Shown here: piece after piece, positions 62,522 through 64,000 of the stretch | How the letters are laid out: each line of letters begins with the position of its first letter | How positions within the stretch are numbered: position 1 is the stretch's first letter | Origin: Bog-473 sp963726005 | Lineage (GTDB): Bacteria > Actinomycetota > Acidimicrobiia > Acidimicrobiales > RAAP-2 | NCBI GenBank assembly: GCA_963726005.1 | Contig: CAVSAT010000012.1 | Coordinates: 248,001 to 312,000, forward strand | Direction of reading: 5' to 3' | DNA length: 64,000 nucleotides | Position numbers and translations under genes: made by a program | The notes under the pieces: model-generated | Databases searched by the model: none | Seen by the model: only the letters and a program-made list of their open reading frames with translations | What the model was told of the DNA's origin: nothing

Positions 62522-64000
62522 CGCGCTCCATCCCAGATGGGGAGGTGCGGCCCCTCGGTGACCGCGCCTTCCTGATCGGGGTGGCCGACCCGGCGTCCGG
62601 GCGGGCGCTGGGCCGGGCGTTCGAGGCGCGGCTGGGCGACGCGGGCGCCGTCGAGGTGGTATGTGGTTTTACGACGGTCATGGTGTCGCTGGCCGACCAC
62701 GACCTCGAACCCGGGTCGCTGCTGGCTCTGACGGAAGACATCCTTGCCAACGCCGCACCCGGCGGCGGGGCTGAGGACCTCAGGGAGCTGGGCCGCGTCC
62801 TCACCATCCCGTGCGCCTTCGACGGCCCCGATCTCGAGACGGTCGCCGCCGCGGCCGGATGCTCTCCCGGCGAGGTGGTCGCGCTCCTGACGGAGAGGGC
62901 GCTGACCGTCGCCGTGGTGGGATTCTCGCCGGGGTTCGCCTACCTGGACGGGCTTCCCGATCAACTGGGCGCGGTGCCGCGCCGCGCCGCGCCGCGCCCG
63001 GTCGTGCCGGCGGGCTCGGTGGCACTCGCCAACGGCCATGCCGCCGTCTACCCGACCGCCTCGCCGGGCGGGTGGCAGCTCGTCGGCCGTACCGGCTTTC
63101 CCCTCTTCTCACCCGAGCGTCCCCCCTATGCCGTCCTTACGCCAGGGGACCAGGTCCGCTTCAGTGTGGCGGGCACCCGCGACTCCCTCAAGCCGGCTCC
63201 GGTGCGGGCGCCCAGTTGGCTCCCGCCCCCTGCGGCCCGTTGCGTCCTCGAGGTCGTGGCGCCGGGTCTGCGCGCCGTCGTGCAGGACGGCGGCCGGCGG
63301 GGCGTGGCCGCGGTGGGTGTCCCGCACGCCGGCCCCGCTGATGGCGTGTCCTTTGGACTTGCCAATCGGCTCGTCGGCAACGCGACGGGCTCGGGCGCGC
63401 TCGAGCTGACGGGTGGCGGGACCCGGCTGCGTTGCCGGGCGGCGTGCCACGTCGCTGTCGTGGGCGCCGCACCCGCGCTCCGCGTCGACGGCACGGCAGA
63501 GCCGGCGGGCCAGGTCCTGCCTCTGGTCGCGGGCCAGGACCTCCAGGTGGGGCCCCTCAAGCTCGGTTGTCGCACCTATCTGTCGGTCGCGGGGGGTTTC
63601 CTCGGGCCCGAGGTGTTCGGGAGCAGCGCGAGCGACGAGCTCACGGGACTCGGCGTCGGGCCGGTCCAGCCCGGGGCGCGACTGCATGCCGGCCCGTGGA
63701 CACCGCCGCTCGGAGACCATGTCGTGGCCGGTGCCGCCACCGAGATCGCCGGGGGTGGGGTGCCGGCGGAGCTGCGCGTCGTGCCGGGTCCGCATCCCGA
63801 ACAGTTCGAGCCCGACGCGCTGGCGAGGCTGGCGGCAACCGTCTTCCGCGTCATGCCCCACAGCAACCGCGTCGGGATCCGGCTACGGGCGGAGGGCCGG
63901 GCACCCAGCCTGCGATCGGCAGGGAGCGCGACCGGCGAGCTCGACTCGCAGGGCGTGGTGACCGGAGCGGTGCAGGTTCCACCGGACGGGGACCCCATCG
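62518..64000 (+). CDS. Fused 5-oxoprolinase subunits PxpB-PxpC (KipI-KipA), partial
   Basis: Reads without a stop from the GTG at 62518 to the window edge, 494 codons, so the 3' end is missing. Residues about 1-215 are PxpB/KipI: PLGDRAFLIGV, CGFTTVMVSL, VVGFSPGFAYLDGLP, RRAAPRPVVPAGSVAL, GGWQLVGRTGFPLF, TPGDQVRFSV. From about residue 240 is PxpC/KipA: VVAPGLRAVVQDGGRRGVAAVGVPHAGPAD, ANRLVGNATGSGALELT, YLSVAGGF, and GSSASDELTGLGVGPVQPGARL. Such fusions are also annotated as urea amidolyase-related allophanate hydrolase subunit 1/2 proteins. Confidence 0.92.
   Translation, partial: MTRSIPDGEVRPLGDRAFLIGVADPASGRALGRAFEARLGDAGAVEVVCGFTTVMVSLADHDLEPGSLLALTEDILANAAPGGGAEDLRELGRVLTIPCAFDGPDLETVAAAAGCSPGEVVALLTERALTVAVVGFSPGFAYLDGLPDQLGAVPRRAAPRPVVPAGSVALANGHAAVYPTASPGGWQLVGRTGFPLFSPERPPYAVLTPGDQVRFSVAGTRDSLKPAPVRAPSWLPPPAARCVLEVVAPGLRAVVQDGGRRGVAAVGVPHAGPADGVSFGLANRLVGNATGSGALELTGGGTRLRCRAACHVAVVGAAPALRVDGTAEPAGQVLPLVAGQDLQVGPLKLGCRTYLSVAGGFLGPEVFGSSASDELTGLGVGPVQPGARLHAGPWTPPLGDHVVAGAATEIAGGGVPAELRVVPGPHPEQFEPDALARLAATVFRVMPHSNRVGIRLRAEGRAPSLRSAGSATGELDSQGVVTGAVQVPPDGDPI

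Overview
The window is GC-rich (around 70% by eye), densely coded, uses many GTG starts and many 1-8 base stop/start overlaps. Gene content (ClpC, CarD, DisA, HemQ/ChdC-type heme enzyme, GpgS, ECF42-type sigma factor, CIRCE-controlled groEL without groES, secreted proteins with 'DGG-F' repeats) points to a high-GC Gram-positive, most likely an uncultured Acidimicrobiia-like actinobacterium. This placement is an inference from gene content only.

Layout. 1-9.4 kb: a housekeeping run (clpC, an endonuclease/GNAT pair on the other strand, radA, disA, carD, ispD, ispF, rlmB-like). 9.1-14.2 kb: a tandem duplication holding two secreted ScyD/ScyE-like repeat proteins on the minus strand, with a decayed copy of the 3' end of the rlmB-like gene trapped between them. 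14.4-20.8 kb: mscL, tRNA-Thr, a LytR_C protein, otsB, a third repeat protein, and a gpgS-otsA pair. 20.85-24.3 kb: a SAM-I-class riboswitch, a threonine-synthase-like gene and a MoaD/ThiS-like sulfur carrier, then CIRCE-groEL. 24.4-35.7 kb: chdC-larE-NIL, nudix, GNAT, an MFS pump, a lipoprotein, an amidase, a larB-larC-PLP-decarboxylase operon and pheA. 35.6-45.5 kb: an MFS transporter, an amidohydrolase with two VOC proteins, an orphan FtsX-like permease, and an MFS pump diverging from a DGPF-ECF42 sigma operon with matched promoter elements. 45.5-64 kb: a flap-nuclease-like gene, a GGDEF-EAL protein, membrane and secreted proteins, tRNA-Ser, typA, two uncharacterised proteins, a patatin, a methyltransferase, an Lhr helicase and 5-oxoprolinase genes running off the right edge.

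The most interesting hypothesis is that the riboswitch-thrC-sulfur-carrier unit makes homocysteine rather than threonine. The second is an autoregulated ECF42 module that also drives an efflux pump. The third is a secreted protein whose C-terminal membrane anchor lies just behind an in-frame amber stop.

Quality caution: seven otherwise well-formed genes (clpC, ScyD-like copy 1, gpgS, the lipoprotein, one MFS, the amidohydrolase, GGDEF-EAL) each carry one single-base frameshift, most in or beside G or C runs. This looks more like consensus error in the assembly than seven real pseudogenes, so those genes are given with their repaired extents. I saw no insertion sequence, CRISPR array, prophage or rRNA.
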